Positions 1 through 11,740 are shown, numbered from the stretch's first letter. The stretch: 64,000 nucleotides of DNA from Cryptomeria japonica (GCF_030272615.1 NC_081414.1:762915648-762979647), one strand, 5' to 3'. Translations and numbers: made by a program. Notes: generated by a model not told the origin, from the sequence alone.

Positions 1-560
1 TTTTCCTCTTTTATCACTTTGTGTTCCGATTTTGATTTTAACTTTTCATCTGGTACAAATCTCTTTTGCTTGTCAGTTCTTAACTGACACAGCCTTTCTA
101 TGTGACCAAAATTTTGAGACTTATAGCATTTCACATTAGTACCAAAAGATGTACTCAATACATTCTTGTAGGACATTTGCATGTTACTCCTACATTCATA
201 ACTCTTGTGACAAAACTTATTGCAATTATAACATGATATTTGTACTTTGTAAAGCAACAATGGAGTTTCTACTTTCAAAACTAGGGTTGACATTTATTTT
301 CCTATAATTTTCCATTCTATGACTGAGCTTATTGCACCGATGATAATAAACATGAAAATTTGGTACATACCGGTTAGGTTGTCTTGAACCTGCAAATGAC
401 TGCCTCACTGGGGTTCTTCCTTTCATCCTGCTAACCCTTGTGAATCCTTCATGATCAATTCTTGCATTTCTCCTTGGATTTTCATGTTGGTGCATTGAGT
501 ATGGTCTCCCATTTATTTATTTAGCATAACGGTTTGTGTATCGGTTTCTAGCAACATCTA
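1..560 (-). pseudogene. Copia element A copy 1: C-terminal Gag fragment with zinc-knuckle remnants
   Basis: Read on the minus strand, this is the distal part of a copia Gag (nucleocapsid). It shows repeated degenerate CCHC-type knuckles, for example a Cys-x-x-x-Leu-x-His arrangement near position 330 and Cys/His-rich stretches near 130-220, in a Lys/Arg/Asn-rich setting. The longest open stretch is 226-495 (89 codons); the rest is broken by stops. The stretch 465-560 matches 57072-57175, where the same Gag continues without interruption. That identifies this piece as the downstream part of the gag that resumes at 7665. Element E separates the two halves. The window edge cuts off everything further downstream, so the pol of this copy cannot be judged. 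Confidence 0.75.
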
Positions 561-564
561 TAGA

Positions 565-1880
565 TAAAAACTCTCAACAACTTATCTAGCTAAAGAAATA
601 CCAACTGGTTATCACTATTACTGAACTTAACCATGGCAATACCAGTCAAACATAGTAAGACACTATACACCATAAACTAATAAGTTTGAATACTTCAAAT
701 ATGATTAATGTACAACATCAACTTTCACCCATAAACATATGCATATAGTACGCTAGTAATACCATAACCTATTAACTCTGCATGCATGATCTTTCAACCA
801 AATACTTCATAAAAATCACATGAAAAAGGCTTAACACATGCACACATAATTTTCACGTGGAAACCCAAATGGGAAAAACCATGATGGGAATGAATACCCA
901 CAAGCTTGTTTTGAACTCTTTTGAAGCTCCCCCTATTAGGAGCCTAGTTCGATTAAAGCCTTTACAATAAGGTTCTATTAGGAACTAATCCTGTTAGAGA
1001 TCACTCGGTTAAGGGATGGTTATATACCCTATTAAAGGTTGAAACCCTGTTAAAGTTTACCTCACTAGAGGATTTAAAGAACTCAATGATCTTGAGTCAC
1101 CTGGTTACACGTTTTACAATAAGCCTTTTAAAGCTACCCAGTAAAGGGATTTTCCAACTGTTGCAATAGTTAAAAGACAACGGGTAAAACTATGATCTGA
1201 TAACAACACTACATGCCAAGGTAGATCCTTTTCGTATCTCCACTCTATAATCACACTCTATAGTTTCCCTCTTTACTAGTCTGGCAAGTATCAAGTATGT
1301 CTTCACTTGGATACAAACACAACATTTGCCAACAAATTTTCAATACAAACATCATTGACCTTATAGGTAATAGAAAGGTTGGTGGCATAAACCCTAAACC
1401 CTAAACATCTTAGGTTTACAACACAGGCGGTCTCATCCTGACTATCCAAACATATTACATAGAGCATTTACAATTTCAAATAGATCACAAGTCAATCTGC
1501 ATCGTTCATTCATCACCGCTCATCGGAATCAGTAACCCATCATGTTTTCTTCTTATGCCATTAAGAAGAATAATCATTCCCTAGGTAGACTTCAAATGTG
1601 GTTGATCTTCCCATTCCTCAATCGTTTATGCACTCAAAGTTGATGTGGCACGTTGATCACAGAGTATCATCAGTTCATCACAGAAGCTGGATCGACAAGC
1701 CGATAACCATAGAGCTGAGACTACCAACCGGTAATCATACTTAGTGAAACCCCGACACCGGTTCACTGAATCTCGTCATACCTCTTCATACTAGTTCACT
1801 TGAACTTATTGACATCACTGACAATATACATTATCATCATATCAACATACTGGTTCATCATATGCCAATGATATCCAAAA
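565..1880 (-). repeat. 3' LTR of element E (outer end truncated)
   Basis: It aligns along its length with 6370-7664. It carries the same CCCTAAACCCTAAAC motif (1389-1403) and the GATATCC inner-start motif. The canonical TG start (CA on the plus strand) has decayed to AA at 1879-1880. The outer end, which at 6303-6370 includes a run of G/C and the TGATGATT terminus, is missing here. Two ACCGGT palindromes lie at about 1727 and 1757. Confidence 0.85.
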
Positions 1881-1881
1881 A

Positions 1882-1894
1882 TCTCCCCCTTTGG
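1882..1894 (-). other. Polypurine tract of element E
   Basis: On the minus strand a CAAAGGGGGAGA-type purine run abuts the 3' LTR start. That is the expected place for the plus-strand DNA primer. A second similar purine run lies at about 2008-2020. Between the tract and the end of pol (1895-2188) I see only noncoding 3' sequence. Confidence 0.75.
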
Positions 1895-2188
1895 CATTGA
1901 TGGCAATACTTAGTGTAATATTGCAATTAGAAACATCACAGACTAGTCTGTCTTTTTCATCAGATATCTTCTCCCCATACATCTATCATATCTATATCTT
2001 CCCTATCTTCTCCCCCTTTGAAAACAATGCCAAAGTGGAGGCATAAGGTTCCAAAATCTACTATGCTGCTCTGCCTAAGAAGTAGCATCCTTCAACACAT
2101 CAATCCTGAAGGATTTGTAATCTGTAGTACTTAACTGATGTGGAGCACATATCTTTTAGTTGACTTCATGAAGGGGTAGAACCCCTAA

Positions 2189-2640
2189 TTAACCTCTCAA
2201 ATAGGTAAATGTAGTCTTCAGTAAGGGCTTAGTGAATATATCTGCTAGTTGCTCCATACTGGAAACATGTTGTAATACAACCTCCTTATTCTGAACTTTC
2301 TCTCTAAACAAATGATATTTAAGCTCAATGTGTTTAGTTCTAGCATACAATACTGGATTCTTGGAAATATTTATTGCACTTGTGTTGTCACAAAATGTGT
2401 TCACTGGTTCTGATATAGGTACCTTAAAACCTTCCAATACATGCTTCATCCAAATTGCTTGAGTGCAGTTCATAAATGCTACTACATATTCTGCTTTAGC
2501 TACAGATTGAGAAGTACAACTCTGCTTCTTACTTGTCCACGATATTGATCTTCCATCGAGAAAGAATGCTCTACCAGTTGTGATCTTCCAGTCGTCGACA
2601 TTGCCTCCCTAATCGGCATCAGTATATACCTTGAGAGTAT
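2189..2640 (-). pseudogene. Element E RNase H domain
   Basis: This is the C-terminal RNase H of a copia polyprotein, which removes RNA from RNA/DNA hybrids during reverse transcription. The family signatures are readable: a DAD near the start, SKKQS in the middle, a degenerate A-x-AEY motif, CDN followed by S-A-I, a TKHIE-like stretch, and the closing ADIFTKPL. An in-frame stop follows the DAD at 2609-2611. The open part 2189-2473 runs to the natural C-terminus. The frame is the same as the RT upstream. Confidence 0.88.
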
Positions 2641-3610
2641 AGTGACCATTATATGGATACCACAATCCATAATCAATTGTTCCTTTCAGATATCTAAGAA
2701 TCCTTTTGATAGTTACCAAATGGGATTCTCTTGGACATTTCTGAAAATGAGCAACTATGCCTACTGTATGAGCAATATCCGATCTGCTATGTACCACATA
2801 GTGCAGCTTACTGATCATTGACTGATACTCCTTTTCATTCACTAGTGTTGAATCATCTTCCTTAGTCAATTTATAGCCAGTCACCATTGGTGTACCAACC
2901 GGTTTGCTTTCCTCCATGCCAAAAGTCTTCAATACCTCTTTGACATACTTGGACTGGGTAATAAAGATACCCTCTTTCACTTGCTGAATTTGTAACCCAA
3001 TGAAGAAATTTATTTCTCCTATCAGAGACATCTCAAACTCTTTCTTTATTTCATCTGCAAACGCATGACTCATTCTATCATTTCCTCCAAAGATTATGTC
3101 ATCCACAAACACTTCACAAATCAGAATCTGATCACCTTTTGATTTCAAGTAGATGTTGCTATCTTCACTTGTTCTTTGAAATCCAATCTTCACAAGATGA
3201 GAGTGTAGTATTTTATACCATTCCCTAGGTGCTTGTTTCAGTCCATACATAGCTTTGTGTAATCTACACCATGTCACTATCTTCTGATAAGGCAAACCCT
3301 TTTGGTTGCTCTATATACACTTTGTCTTCTAGGATTCCATTTAGAAAATAAGACTTCACATCCATCTGATAAACCTTAAATCCCTTAAATACTCAAATGC
3401 AAGTAGCATTCAAACACCTTCTAATCTAGCCACAGGAGCAAAAGTTTCTCCATAGTCTTCTCCTTCCTCCCAAGCATATCCCTTGCATACAAGCCTAGCC
3501 TTATTTCTAACAACTGTGCCTTCTTCATCCAACTTATTTCTGAAGACCCATTTGGTACCTATGACATTTTTATGTTCTGGTCTAGGCACTATAGACAATG
3601 TTGCATTCTT
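2609..3610 (-). pseudogene. Element E reverse transcriptase
   Basis: This is a copia-type RT (RVT_2 family) that copies element RNA to DNA. The N-terminal part (3410-3598) has the KWVFRNK and KARLVCKGY motifs and an [10 protein letters not shown] end. The C-terminal part (2609-3295) has YGLKQAPREWY, the catalytic FVDD at about 3098-3109, FFIGLQI, and the P-x-GTPM tail. Stops separate the two parts around 3300-3410. Both are in one frame with RNase H, so point mutations rather than rearrangement explain the breaks. Confidence 0.9.
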
Positions 3611-3673
3611 TTCTATCTAGTCTAGCTCCTCTTCCATTTCTTTAATCTAGTCTTCATCTATAAGAGCTTCTCT

Positions 3674-4996
3674 TTAAGTCTTGGGTTCTAATTCAAAAAT
3701 CATGCAAGAGTTCTCCTTCACTTTTATTCTAGTGAGTATACTTGCATCTTTATCTCCTATGATTTTCTTTGGATCATGATGTAGCTTCACATATCTAGGA
3801 ATGATTCTAGCCTGATCTGCTAGCTTTTCTTCTTCACTAACTTCTTTGTCTTCTACAACTTCTTTTGGTGTAGGAACATTGAGATATTTACAAGTTTCTT
3901 TCTTAACAAGTTCCCAAAAGGCTATACCTGGTTCATCTTCCACTTCTTCACTGCATGTTTCCTCAGGTTCCTCAGGGGATTCATCAACCCTAACATTGAT
4001 ACTTTCAACAATCTTTTGTGTTCTATTGTTGTAGCACTTGAGATATTTGCTCTTAGTGGAATATCCCATAAATATTCCTTCATCACATTTTGCATCAAAT
4101 TTGCTCAAATTCTTACCTCTCTTGAAATAACACTTGCTACCAAACACTTTAAAGTAACTCACAATGGGAGTTTTCCTTGTCCAATACTCATAAGGGGTTT
4201 TATCTTTACCTTTCTTGATGAGTACCCGGTTCATAGTATAGAATGCAGTGCTCACTGCTTCTCTCCAAAAAGTATGAGCAACCTTTCCTTGAATCAACAT
4301 TGTTCTAGCCACTTCAACTATAGTCCTGTTATTTCTTTCTACTATGTCATTCTGTTGAGGTTTCCTTGGGGCAGATAGCTACCTCTTAATAACATTGTCT
4401 TCACAGTACTTATTGAATTCATCAGAAGTGAATTCTCGTCATTGATCAGTTCTCAGGGACTTTATCTTTTGACCACTTTCTTTCTCTACTAATGCTTTGA
4501 AAGCTTTAAACTTTCCAAATGCTTCAGACTTGTCTTTCAAGAATGTGACCTACATCATTCTTGAGTAGTCATCAGTAAGAATCATAAAATACCTATCTCC
4601 CTGAATACTTCTTGTTTTCATAGGACCACACAAATCAGTATGCACAAGATCGAGTAAACTTTTTGTTTAGAAAGACTTACCTTTAAAAGTTGAGGAAGAC
4701 ATCTTCTCAAGTTGACATTATCTACACAAAGAATTCTCAGGTTTGTTTAGCAACGGTAATCCTCTTACCACCTTGATCTTACTAGCTTTAACAATTTTAT
4801 CAAAGTTCATATGACAAAGTCTCCTATGCCATATCCAACTATCATCAAACTTAGCCATTAGACACCGACTTATCTTGGCATTCAACTGAAATAGGTTACC
4901 TCTGGTGTGCTTTCTAGTGGGAATAAGTTCACCATTCTTCCCACTTATACTACAGACTCCGCCTTTGAATTCCTGAATTAGTCCTTTGTCATTCAA
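3674..4996 (-). pseudogene. Element E integrase (GAG-pre-integrase, core, C-terminal part)
   Basis: The minus-strand reading from 4996 shows the pre-integrase zinc region with a WHRRLCHMNFD motif. A degraded catalytic core follows across 4380-4717, with stops. The C-terminal part (4312-3674) has the FWREAVSTA, GKDKTPYE and FKVFGSKCY motifs typical of copia integrase. An acidic linker towards RT follows, rich in Glu and Lys. Frame phase agrees with the RT. Stops at several points make it nonfunctional. Confidence 0.88.
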
Positions 4997-4999
4997 CTA

Positions 5000-5210
5000 A
5001 GCAACACTCAATAGGTTATTCTTAAGACCTTCTACCCAATAGAAATCATCATTATCTACACTACTCTTTCCATTCAGTGAGATGGGTCCTTTACCTTTTA
5101 CCAAGCATGGTGCATCGTTGCCAAATCTGACAACACCTCCATCATATTCCTCCAGAGATAGAAAATTTCTTCAGTCACCAGTCATATGATGAGAACAACC
5201 ACTATTATCC
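5000..5210 (-). pseudogene. Element E aspartic protease, frameshifted at the active site
   Basis: This short retropepsin region follows the Gag zinc knuckle. The segment that should read as a Trp-Ile-Ile-Asp-Ser-Gly-type active site followed by His-His-Met reads WII in the gag frame and then shifts at about 5205. A one-base loss there puts the HHM part and everything downstream in the pol frame. Downstream protease sequence (5000-5180) is recognisable by its GGVVRFGN-like and NNLLSV-like stretches. Confidence 0.7.
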
Positions 5211-6231
5211 ACTCATTGGAGTTTTCAATGCGAGAGACAAGAGCTTTCTTGTCGGATACTTCTTCATTTACTGCTACAAATACTATGTCTTCATTTTCTT
5301 CATCAGTGACACCTTCATCCACAGCAACTAGGCAATTTCTTTTGTTTCCTCTTTTATATTTTCTAAACCTCTCTGGTTTTTCCTTATTGTCATTGTTTGG
5401 ATAATTAACAACTATATGTCCTATCTTGTTGCAGGAAAAACATTTCAAATGAAGTTTACCTCTATACTTTCCAGTTCCCTTCGGAAGTCTTTTAGCAAGA
5501 AGGGATTTGAACTCCATTAGAATCTCTTCATCATCCATATCTTTGCATTATCTGGATTCATAGCTGGTACTAGTTTCTTTTCCTTTTCTAGATCGTATAG
5601 TACATGCTTTAAAGGCTGACTCAGTCTTCTGATCAGTACCATCATAGCTATTCAACTCATATACAGTTAACTTTACAATGATAGAGTCTAAGGATACCTT
5701 GGTTTTATCAATACACCTTATCTCTTGGATAGATGCTACTCTGATTGCATAGATTGGTAATAATGATCTAAGAACTTTACTAACAATAGTGGTATCTTCA
5801 GTTGTTCCACCAGTGCTTTTGATATCACCAACTATTGTCTTAATCCTAATACCATAGTGTTGAATGGTCTCACCCTCAACCATCCTCATGTCTTCAAAAT
5901 TTCCTCTAAGTTTCTCTTCCTTAGCTTGCTTTACATGCTCATCACCACCATAAATGGTTTCCAGTGCTTCCCATACCTCCTTAGGAGTGTCTTTGTCTTG
6001 AACATTAATGAACTTAATATCTGACAGGCTACTGATAAGAGCTTCAATAACTTGCCCATTTTCCTAGATTTCTCTCTTCTGATCTTCAGTTAGAGTGCCA
6101 GTGGGAGTCACAAAAGAATTCTCAATATAGTTCTAGTGTTGAGCACCCATATTGTTGATGTAAATCTTCATTCTATCCTTCCATATTTTGAAGTTATCTT
6201 TGTTGAACTTAGGACCTTCCATCTTCATCAT
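5182..6231 (-). pseudogene. Element E Gag (UBN2-type) with zinc knuckle
   Basis: This is a copia Gag that packages element RNA. The probable start is at 6231, shortly after the primer site, with a start region typical of copia Gag (Asn-Phe-x-x-Trp-Lys). The UBN2-like middle is open in 5548-5889 and ends in a Lys/Arg-Gly-Lys region. 5182-5538 is open and carries a CFSCNKIGH zinc knuckle whose last Cys is replaced by Tyr, followed by a basic and then an acidic tail. An in-frame stop separates 5548 from 5538, and others lie upstream of 5889. Confidence 0.85.
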
Positions 6232-6286
6232 TACAGTAGGATATTTTACCTCAAGCTGTTAGGATTATATCACTGAGGACATGGAG

Positions 6287-6300
6287 GCACTCTGATACCA
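6287..6300 (-). other. Primer binding site of element E (initiator Met-tRNA)
   Basis: On the minus strand this reads TGGTATCAGAGTGC, matching the usual copia primer site TGGTATCAGAGC. It lies two bases inside the 5' LTR end. Confidence 0.92.
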
Positions 6301-6302
6301 AT

Positions 6303-7664
6303 TGATGATTAATGTTGAAAAATAGATACCCCAATAGGTACTAAGAGGGGGGGGGTGAATCAGTACAGATACAAAATCTCAACAACTTATCTAGCTAAAG
6401 TAATACCAACTGGTTATCACCATTACTGAACTTAACCATGGCAATATTGGTCAAACATACTAAGACACTAGACACCATAAACTGATAAGTCTGAATACTT
6501 CAAATATGATCAATGTACAACACCAACTTTCACCCATAAACATATGCATATGGTATGCTAGTAATACCATAACCTATTAATTCTGCATGCATGATCTTTC
6601 AATGAAATACTTCATAAACATCACATGAAAAATGCATCACATGACACAGTTTTTTCATGTGGAAACCCAAATGGGAAAAACCACGGTGGGAATGAATACC
6701 CACAAGCTTGTTTTGAACTCTTTTGAAGCTCGACTTGTTAGGAGATGAGTCCAGTTATAGACTTTACAATAAGGTTCTGTTAGGAACCGATCCTGTTAGA
6801 GATCACCTGGTTAAGGGATGGCTATATACCTTGTTAATGGTTAACTCTCTAGAGGATTTAAAGAGCTCAATGATGTTGAGTCACCTAGTTACAGGTTTTA
6901 CAATAACCCATTAAAGCTACTCGGAAAAGGGATTTTCCAACTATTGCAATGGCTAAAATACTTTAGGTAAAACTATGATTTGATAACAACACTACATGCC
7001 AAGGTAGATCCTTTTCGTATCCTCTACTATGAAATCACACTCTGTAGTTTCCCTCTTTACTGGTCTAGCAAGTATCAAGTATCTCTTCACTCGGATACAC
7101 ACACAACATTTGTCAACAACATTTCAATACAAACATCATCGACCTTTTAGGTAACAGAAAGGTCAGTGACATAAACCCTAAACCCTAAACATCTTAGGTT
7201 TATAACACAGGCGGTCTCATCCTGACCGTGCAAACATATTGCATATGACATTTACAATTTCAAATAGATCACAAGTCAATCTATATCGTTCATTCATCAC
7301 CGCTCATGGGAATCAGTAACCCATCATGTTTTCTTCTTATGCCACTAAGAAGAATAATCATTCTCGAGGTAGACTTCAAACACGGTCGATCTTCCCATGC
7401 CTCAATCCTTTATGTAGTCAAAACTGATGTGGCACCTTGATCAGAGAGTATCATCAGTTCATCACAGAAGCTGGATCGACAAGCCGATAACCATAGAGGT
7501 GAGACTACCAACCAGTAATCACACTTAGTGAAACCCCAACACTAGTTCACTGAATCTATTCATACCTCTTCATACCGGTTCACTTGAACTTATTGACATC
7601 AATGACAATATACATTATCATTATATCAACATATCGGTTCATCATATGCCAATGATATCCAACA
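6303..7664 (-). repeat. 5' LTR of element E
   Basis: This 1,362 bp LTR starts on the minus strand with TGTTGGATATC and ends with TCATCA next to the primer site. Near the inner end it has the C-rich ATTCACCCCC...TCTTAG block common in plant copia LTRs. It contains two exact plant telomere-type units (CCCTAAA, about 7173-7189). The part 7172-7664 is repeated at 33466-33960. Confidence 0.9.
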
Positions 7665-8908
7665 TTAGTGACTTCACACATCCTCTTGGCCTCTTCCAAT
7701 TGAAGTTTTTGATCAGTTAGTTTTTTGAGACTCTTCAAGAGATTGTTCCAACAACTCTTGTTCTTCAGTTGTAGCCCTTTTTACCTTCTTGAACTCTCTT
7801 CTTGTTTTATTTAGCTCATCTAAGGCACTAATGATTTCTTCTTCAAGATCTACTTCACCTTCTTTCTCTTCCTCTTTTGCTTCTTCAGGTACTAGTACCT
7901 CTTGAGCCATAAAAATATTCTCTTATTTCATCATCATTGCAACAATCATCTAAGGCACTTTCCTCATCCGCGGTATCATCTTCATGTGTGAAAAGACTGC
8001 TCTCCTTCTGGTAGGCTTTCGTACCATGCCAATAGACAATTTTCTTCCTATCCTTAATAAATGATCTGCTACCTTTTGATTGATCATCTTCATTCTTGTC
8101 ACCATAAGGACATTTAGCAGAAAAATTTAAAATCATTTCATAGTTGAAACATTTAATAGGAAGCTTGCCTTTATATTTTCCTGAACCTATCTTGAGTCTG
8201 TTGACAAAGTTCGCTATGATGTCATTAGAGTCTTTACCAGTTGCATCATGTGTAGATTCTTCTTTTCCTTTTCTTGATGTCTTGAATGCAACTTCTTTCT
8301 TCATAGCAATAGTACCAACAATCCTCATCTCATAAGAAGTTAGGGAGCCATATAACTCATCCATTGTGAAGACTTTCAGATCTTTTTCTTCTTCTATTGC
8401 TGAGACCCCTTTATCATACTTAGATGTAAGTGATCTAAGTACTTTCTTTACTACAATCTCATCTTTTATTTCTTCTCCAAACCCTCTAATGGTGTTTGTT
8501 GTTTCATCAACCTTTGGAGATAGTCTTCTCTTCATCTTTCATCTTCAAGCCCTCAAGTTGTGCTATCAAAGTCTACAACTTGGCTTCCTTGACTTTAGCA
8601 TCGACTTCAAAAATCTTTTGCAACTTATCCCAAGTTTCCTTGGAAGAAGAACAGTGCATGACTGTAATAAACTCATTATCAGACAAACTACTAAGAATGA
8701 CATTCTTGGCTTTAGCATTATTCTCATATTCCTTCTTAGCATCTGGATCAGTAGGGGGATTATTAGGAACTGTATATCCATTTATAACCGACATCCATAC
8801 ATCATAACCTAGAGAGGACAAATAGGTTTCCATTCTTCTACTCTAAAAGGCATAGTTGATACCATTGAGCATAGGAGCTTTTGAGGTGGCTGATTCATTT
8901 CTTGCCAT
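7665..8908 (-). pseudogene. Copia element A copy 1: Gag N-terminal and middle part
   Basis: This is a copia UBN2 Gag read from 8908 on the minus strand. A Met-Ala-Arg-Asn start is followed by a G-x-NYAF motif, ETYLSSLGYDVW, and a long helical UBN2 core with KETWDKLQKIFE and KVLRSLTSKYD. Next comes a degenerate zinc knuckle (CFNYEMI...NFSAKCPYG), then a Glu-rich coiled-coil segment (7713-7910). The frame is open in pieces (8573-8833, 7885-8535, 7713-7910) and shifts between them. It stops abruptly at 7665, where the element E LTR begins. The distal part is at 1-560. The close relatives at 33961-35209 and 57072-58452 support the assignment. Confidence 0.88.
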
Positions 8909-8971
8909 TGTAAACACTTGACAGGATCTACCCAATCTAGATAATGCTTTTGATAAAATAGGGAACCTGAA

Positions 8972-8981
8972 TCTAATACCA
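8972..8981 (-). other. Primer binding site of element A copy 1 (mutated)
   Basis: The minus strand reads TGGTATTAGA, one change from the Met-tRNA site that is intact in copy 2 (35271-35282). Its position next to the LTR end fixes its identity. Confidence 0.8.
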
Positions 8982-8983
8982 AT

Positions 8984-10684
8984 TGTTTGACACAATGGAT
9001 CACTGAGAGGGGAGGTGAATCACTGATTTAAACTCTTGTATTTCAAAGAGGAGATACTGGTAATATATATAAAACAAACTGAGTGTTAACCAGTAGATCA
9101 AATAGTGCGACCAAGGTGTGTGAAAGAATTTGCTACAATATTAATATACAAAATGTACAAAAATGCAACACACAACACCAGATATATACAAGGAAAACCC
9201 AATGTGGTTAAAACCTCAGTGAGAATAACTTTTGGAGACTACTGCTCCAATCCAGCCTCACAATGAAATTGATTACAAAATTTAGGGAACCAACCCAAGC
9301 AACAACAACCCCTGATTTATGAGCACCAACTAAAAGGAGTACCAACCCTTGCACAATTTATAAGCTACTACCTAAAGGAGTTACAACCCTTGCACTAAGC
9401 TACAGCTTAATGAAAGTAATATAAAACTTATATATACAAATGAAATCATTGTTGCAAACAAAGTTTTGCAACCTTACAATATTCTCCACTGTCAATTTCA
9501 CCCTTACCAGTCTGTATTCTCTTCACCAGCTCCACAACTTTACTTTGCTGATCACCTTTCTCAATCCTCTCTCACAATGTCTTCCTCCACTTAAGTCTCA
9601 CTCAATCACCCTTAATCGAACACAACTTCTATTGGTATATTATCTCTATGTTCAATACACTCTTCATTGGTTGTTCTTTATATCGGTTTGCTCTGCTACA
9701 CCTGTGAATCAATACTTTTCTCATAAACACTTTAAGTGCTTTTTCTCTTTGGCTCTTAGACAACAATATCACACTTGTCTTCCTACTATAGCAACATGAT
9801 GCTCTAACATTTTCTGTCCTCTTTATCCCATGGTTTCCTGCCAAAATGCAGTTCAAATTTGGAACACTCAGGGTTTCCTTTTCCTGACATAATCTAAATT
9901 AGATCTTTTCAAGTCTGTCATGTGTCGATCAGATGTACTCCAGGGATGCATCTATACATTTTTTCATTACCCAATGCATGCTTGTTGAAGATAGCAATAT
10001 CAAACTAGATTTTCTGCCTTGAAATCTATTGACTCATAAAATGCTTCAGCTGTTTCCTTTTTGAGGTCTTCCTGAATTGGATTTCCTTTGCATTGATCAA
10101 GGTTCCAACTACTCCCTGATCTTCCTTCATCAAACTTTCTTCCTCGATCCACATCAGTCAGTTACAATCTCATGATTTGTGGTTGTTTACTTTATGTCAA
10201 CTAACAATTTCACCAACCATGTCGATGGTAGCTTTACTGACCCTTAGAAATTTGCCACCTCAGCTCCACATGCTATCACAATGGTCAATCACTTAGCTCA
10301 CCATTACATAGTTAATTCATAGTTGATCATTCAACAAACTCATAGTACATGTCTTTACTAGCGAGTCCTTCATCTTTTGCTACCCGACAGTTCACACTAC
10401 ACCAGTAACACACCTTCACCTCCGGTGGTTTATGATATCTTTAACATTTTGCCTCTTCATATAAGCAGCCAGCCAAACTTCAGACCAATATAAGCTCCAT
10501 GAGTTACCCCTTAACATGCTCACCCGAAGATGCATCTCATCACATACTGATCAAGTTATTCAAAGTCTCAACAACTACATGTCTTTCACCATACTGGTAC
10601 ATTATCCTTCATCATCCTAGAGGATGTACCTCTACCGGTAGCTTGCTTGCAATATCGATTGACATCAATGACAACTCAATGCCA
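8984..10684 (-). repeat. LTR of copia element A, copy 1 (5' LTR)
   Basis: This 1.7 kb LTR starts on the minus strand with TGGCATTGAGTTG and ends with GTCAAACA, two bases from the primer site. The inner end carries the C-rich plant copia block (TTCACCTCCCCTCTCAG). It has a near-identical partner at 35285-36989 and a truncated one at 58528-59391. Open frames across it are short and not conserved, so none is called as a gene. An ACCGGT palindrome lies near 10634. Confidence 0.85.
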
Positions 10685-11734
10685 ATAGATCTATCCTTAG
10701 AGAGGTTTTGTGATCCCTCTTCTATCTTTCTCTTTCTCTTTGATGTTTTTACCTTTTTTTTGTGTTGCATTATTCATAACTTGATGTATTTGCTTATACC
10801 TAATCTCTCCTTAGAAGATTGTGTAAGTATTTTTATTGCCCTTACACTTTGGGGCAATGATCTCTCTCTCTCTCTCTCCTATATAAGGATACACTTTTCC
10901 TTTATTGAGTTGTGTTTATTTCATGATTTGGTGTCATTCTTTATGTGAAGTGGTTGTTTACTCAAGGATTCTCTCTTATAAAAGAGGTGTAAGTCCTTGG
11001 CTACAACCTCTTCTTCACATGGTAATGTACATCAATCATAAACTTACCCTTTACATTGGGTCAAAAGGTGTGTCATCCTTCATCAAGAATCCCTTTCACC
11101 TTGCAATGGGAGGAAGATATGAATTCTTCTTCTCCTTCATTTATTTTGGTAGAAGATGTTATGTTTGTTCGAAACATCTCCTCTTGGAGGTAGATGTCTT
11201 TTGAGAAAATATCTCTTCTCCTCCAAGGATCTCATTTACACTTGTTGCAAGATATCTTTTTCAACTATCTTATCCTTACTTTAAGAGTATTCCCTCTCTA
11301 GCTTGGATTTATGAAATTGTTGCCTACAAGGATATCTCCCTGGTGTTGAAAGATGGTGTCCTTTCCTCTAAGCTTCCTTGAGACATCAACATGGAACTAT
11401 GTTGATATCTTAAGGGGGGGCACCCATATCGCTCTCTTTTTTATTATATTATACTATGCTTTTTGCATGTCATTTTTGCATGTCTTAAACGAGGTGTTCA
11501 TCCTTGGAACCAGAGTAAATAAAATAAAAGGTGACTAGATAATATATGACAGTTTCTTCAGAGGAGACCAAATCAAATGAAGAGATCAAGGAAGCTCCAA
11601 AAAAGAAAGACATTTTTGCAAGGGTGGTAAGGGAGAAGAAAGAAGAACAGAAGAAAGAACTGGCTAAGGAGCCTCCTCCGAAGACAACCAAGATCACCAT
11701 TGTAGATAAACACAAGCCATTGGTATTTTGGTTA
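10685..11734 (+). other. Spacer between head-to-head LTRs A and B, copy 1 (unclassified)
   Basis: This 1.05 kb spacer separates the outer ends of the A LTR (minus) and the B LTR (plus). It recurs at 36990-38042. It holds a CT run (10862-10879) followed directly by TATATAAGG (10880-10888), which resembles a plant core promoter on the plus strand, and an AAGGGGGGG tract near 11412. It could be part of a third LTR element, but I could not find a TG...CA pair or a clear primer site. Its function is unknown. Confidence 0.45.
10861..10888 (+). promoter_or_regulatory. CT microsatellite followed by TATA box
   Basis: A pure (CT)n run ends in CCTATATAAGGA. The same pair is kept at 37168-37197. A pyrimidine run next to a TATA box is a common arrangement in plant promoters and LTR promoters. 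No gene directly downstream is intact. Confidence 0.4.
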
Positions 11735-11740
11735 TGTTAA
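11546..11740 (+). CDS. Short Lys/Glu-rich open frame of unknown origin
   Basis: These 64 codons are dominated by Lys, Glu and Pro, with a VVREKKEEQKKELAKEPPPK-like stretch. It looks like the charged start of a Gag or a nuclear protein, but I do not recognise the family. It ends six bases into the LTR of element B. The homologous stretch in the second spacer copy (37853-38045) has an early stop and a second stop, so coding is not conserved. It is probably a remnant of an element interrupted by B, or noncoding. Confidence 0.25.
   Translation: MTVSSEETKSNEEIKEAPKKKDIFARVVREKKEEQKKELAKEPPPKTTKITIVDKHKPLVFWLC

Larger units (their letters stand above)
565..7664 (-). mobile_element. Ty1/copia LTR retrotransposon E, nested in element A
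   Basis: This is a near-complete minus-strand element of about 7.1 kb. On the minus strand the order is 5' LTR (7664-6303), Met-tRNA primer site, gag, protease, integrase, RT, RNase H, polypurine tract and 3' LTR. Integrase before RT is diagnostic of Ty1/copia. Both LTRs are readable, but the 3' LTR lacks about 60-70 bp at its outer end. The pol open stretches lie in one common frame interrupted by several stops, and gag is in another frame. The element is dead but recognisable. It sits inside the gag of element A, and some A sequence (present at 57176-57485) was lost at the left junction. Confidence 0.9.

Noticed and set aside
3846-4378. Plus-strand open frames over the integrase of element E
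   Set aside because: They are antisense shadows of the minus-strand integrase and contain no motif of their own.
9440-9856. Open frames on both strands in LTR A copy 1
   Set aside because: They lie wholly inside the LTR, are not kept in frame in copies 2 and 3, and show no domain.
10905-11204. A 99-codon frame conserved in both spacer copies
   Set aside because: It is open in both (also 37214-37513), but the copies are recent duplicates so openness is weak evidence. There is no motif, and it is described only within the spacer.
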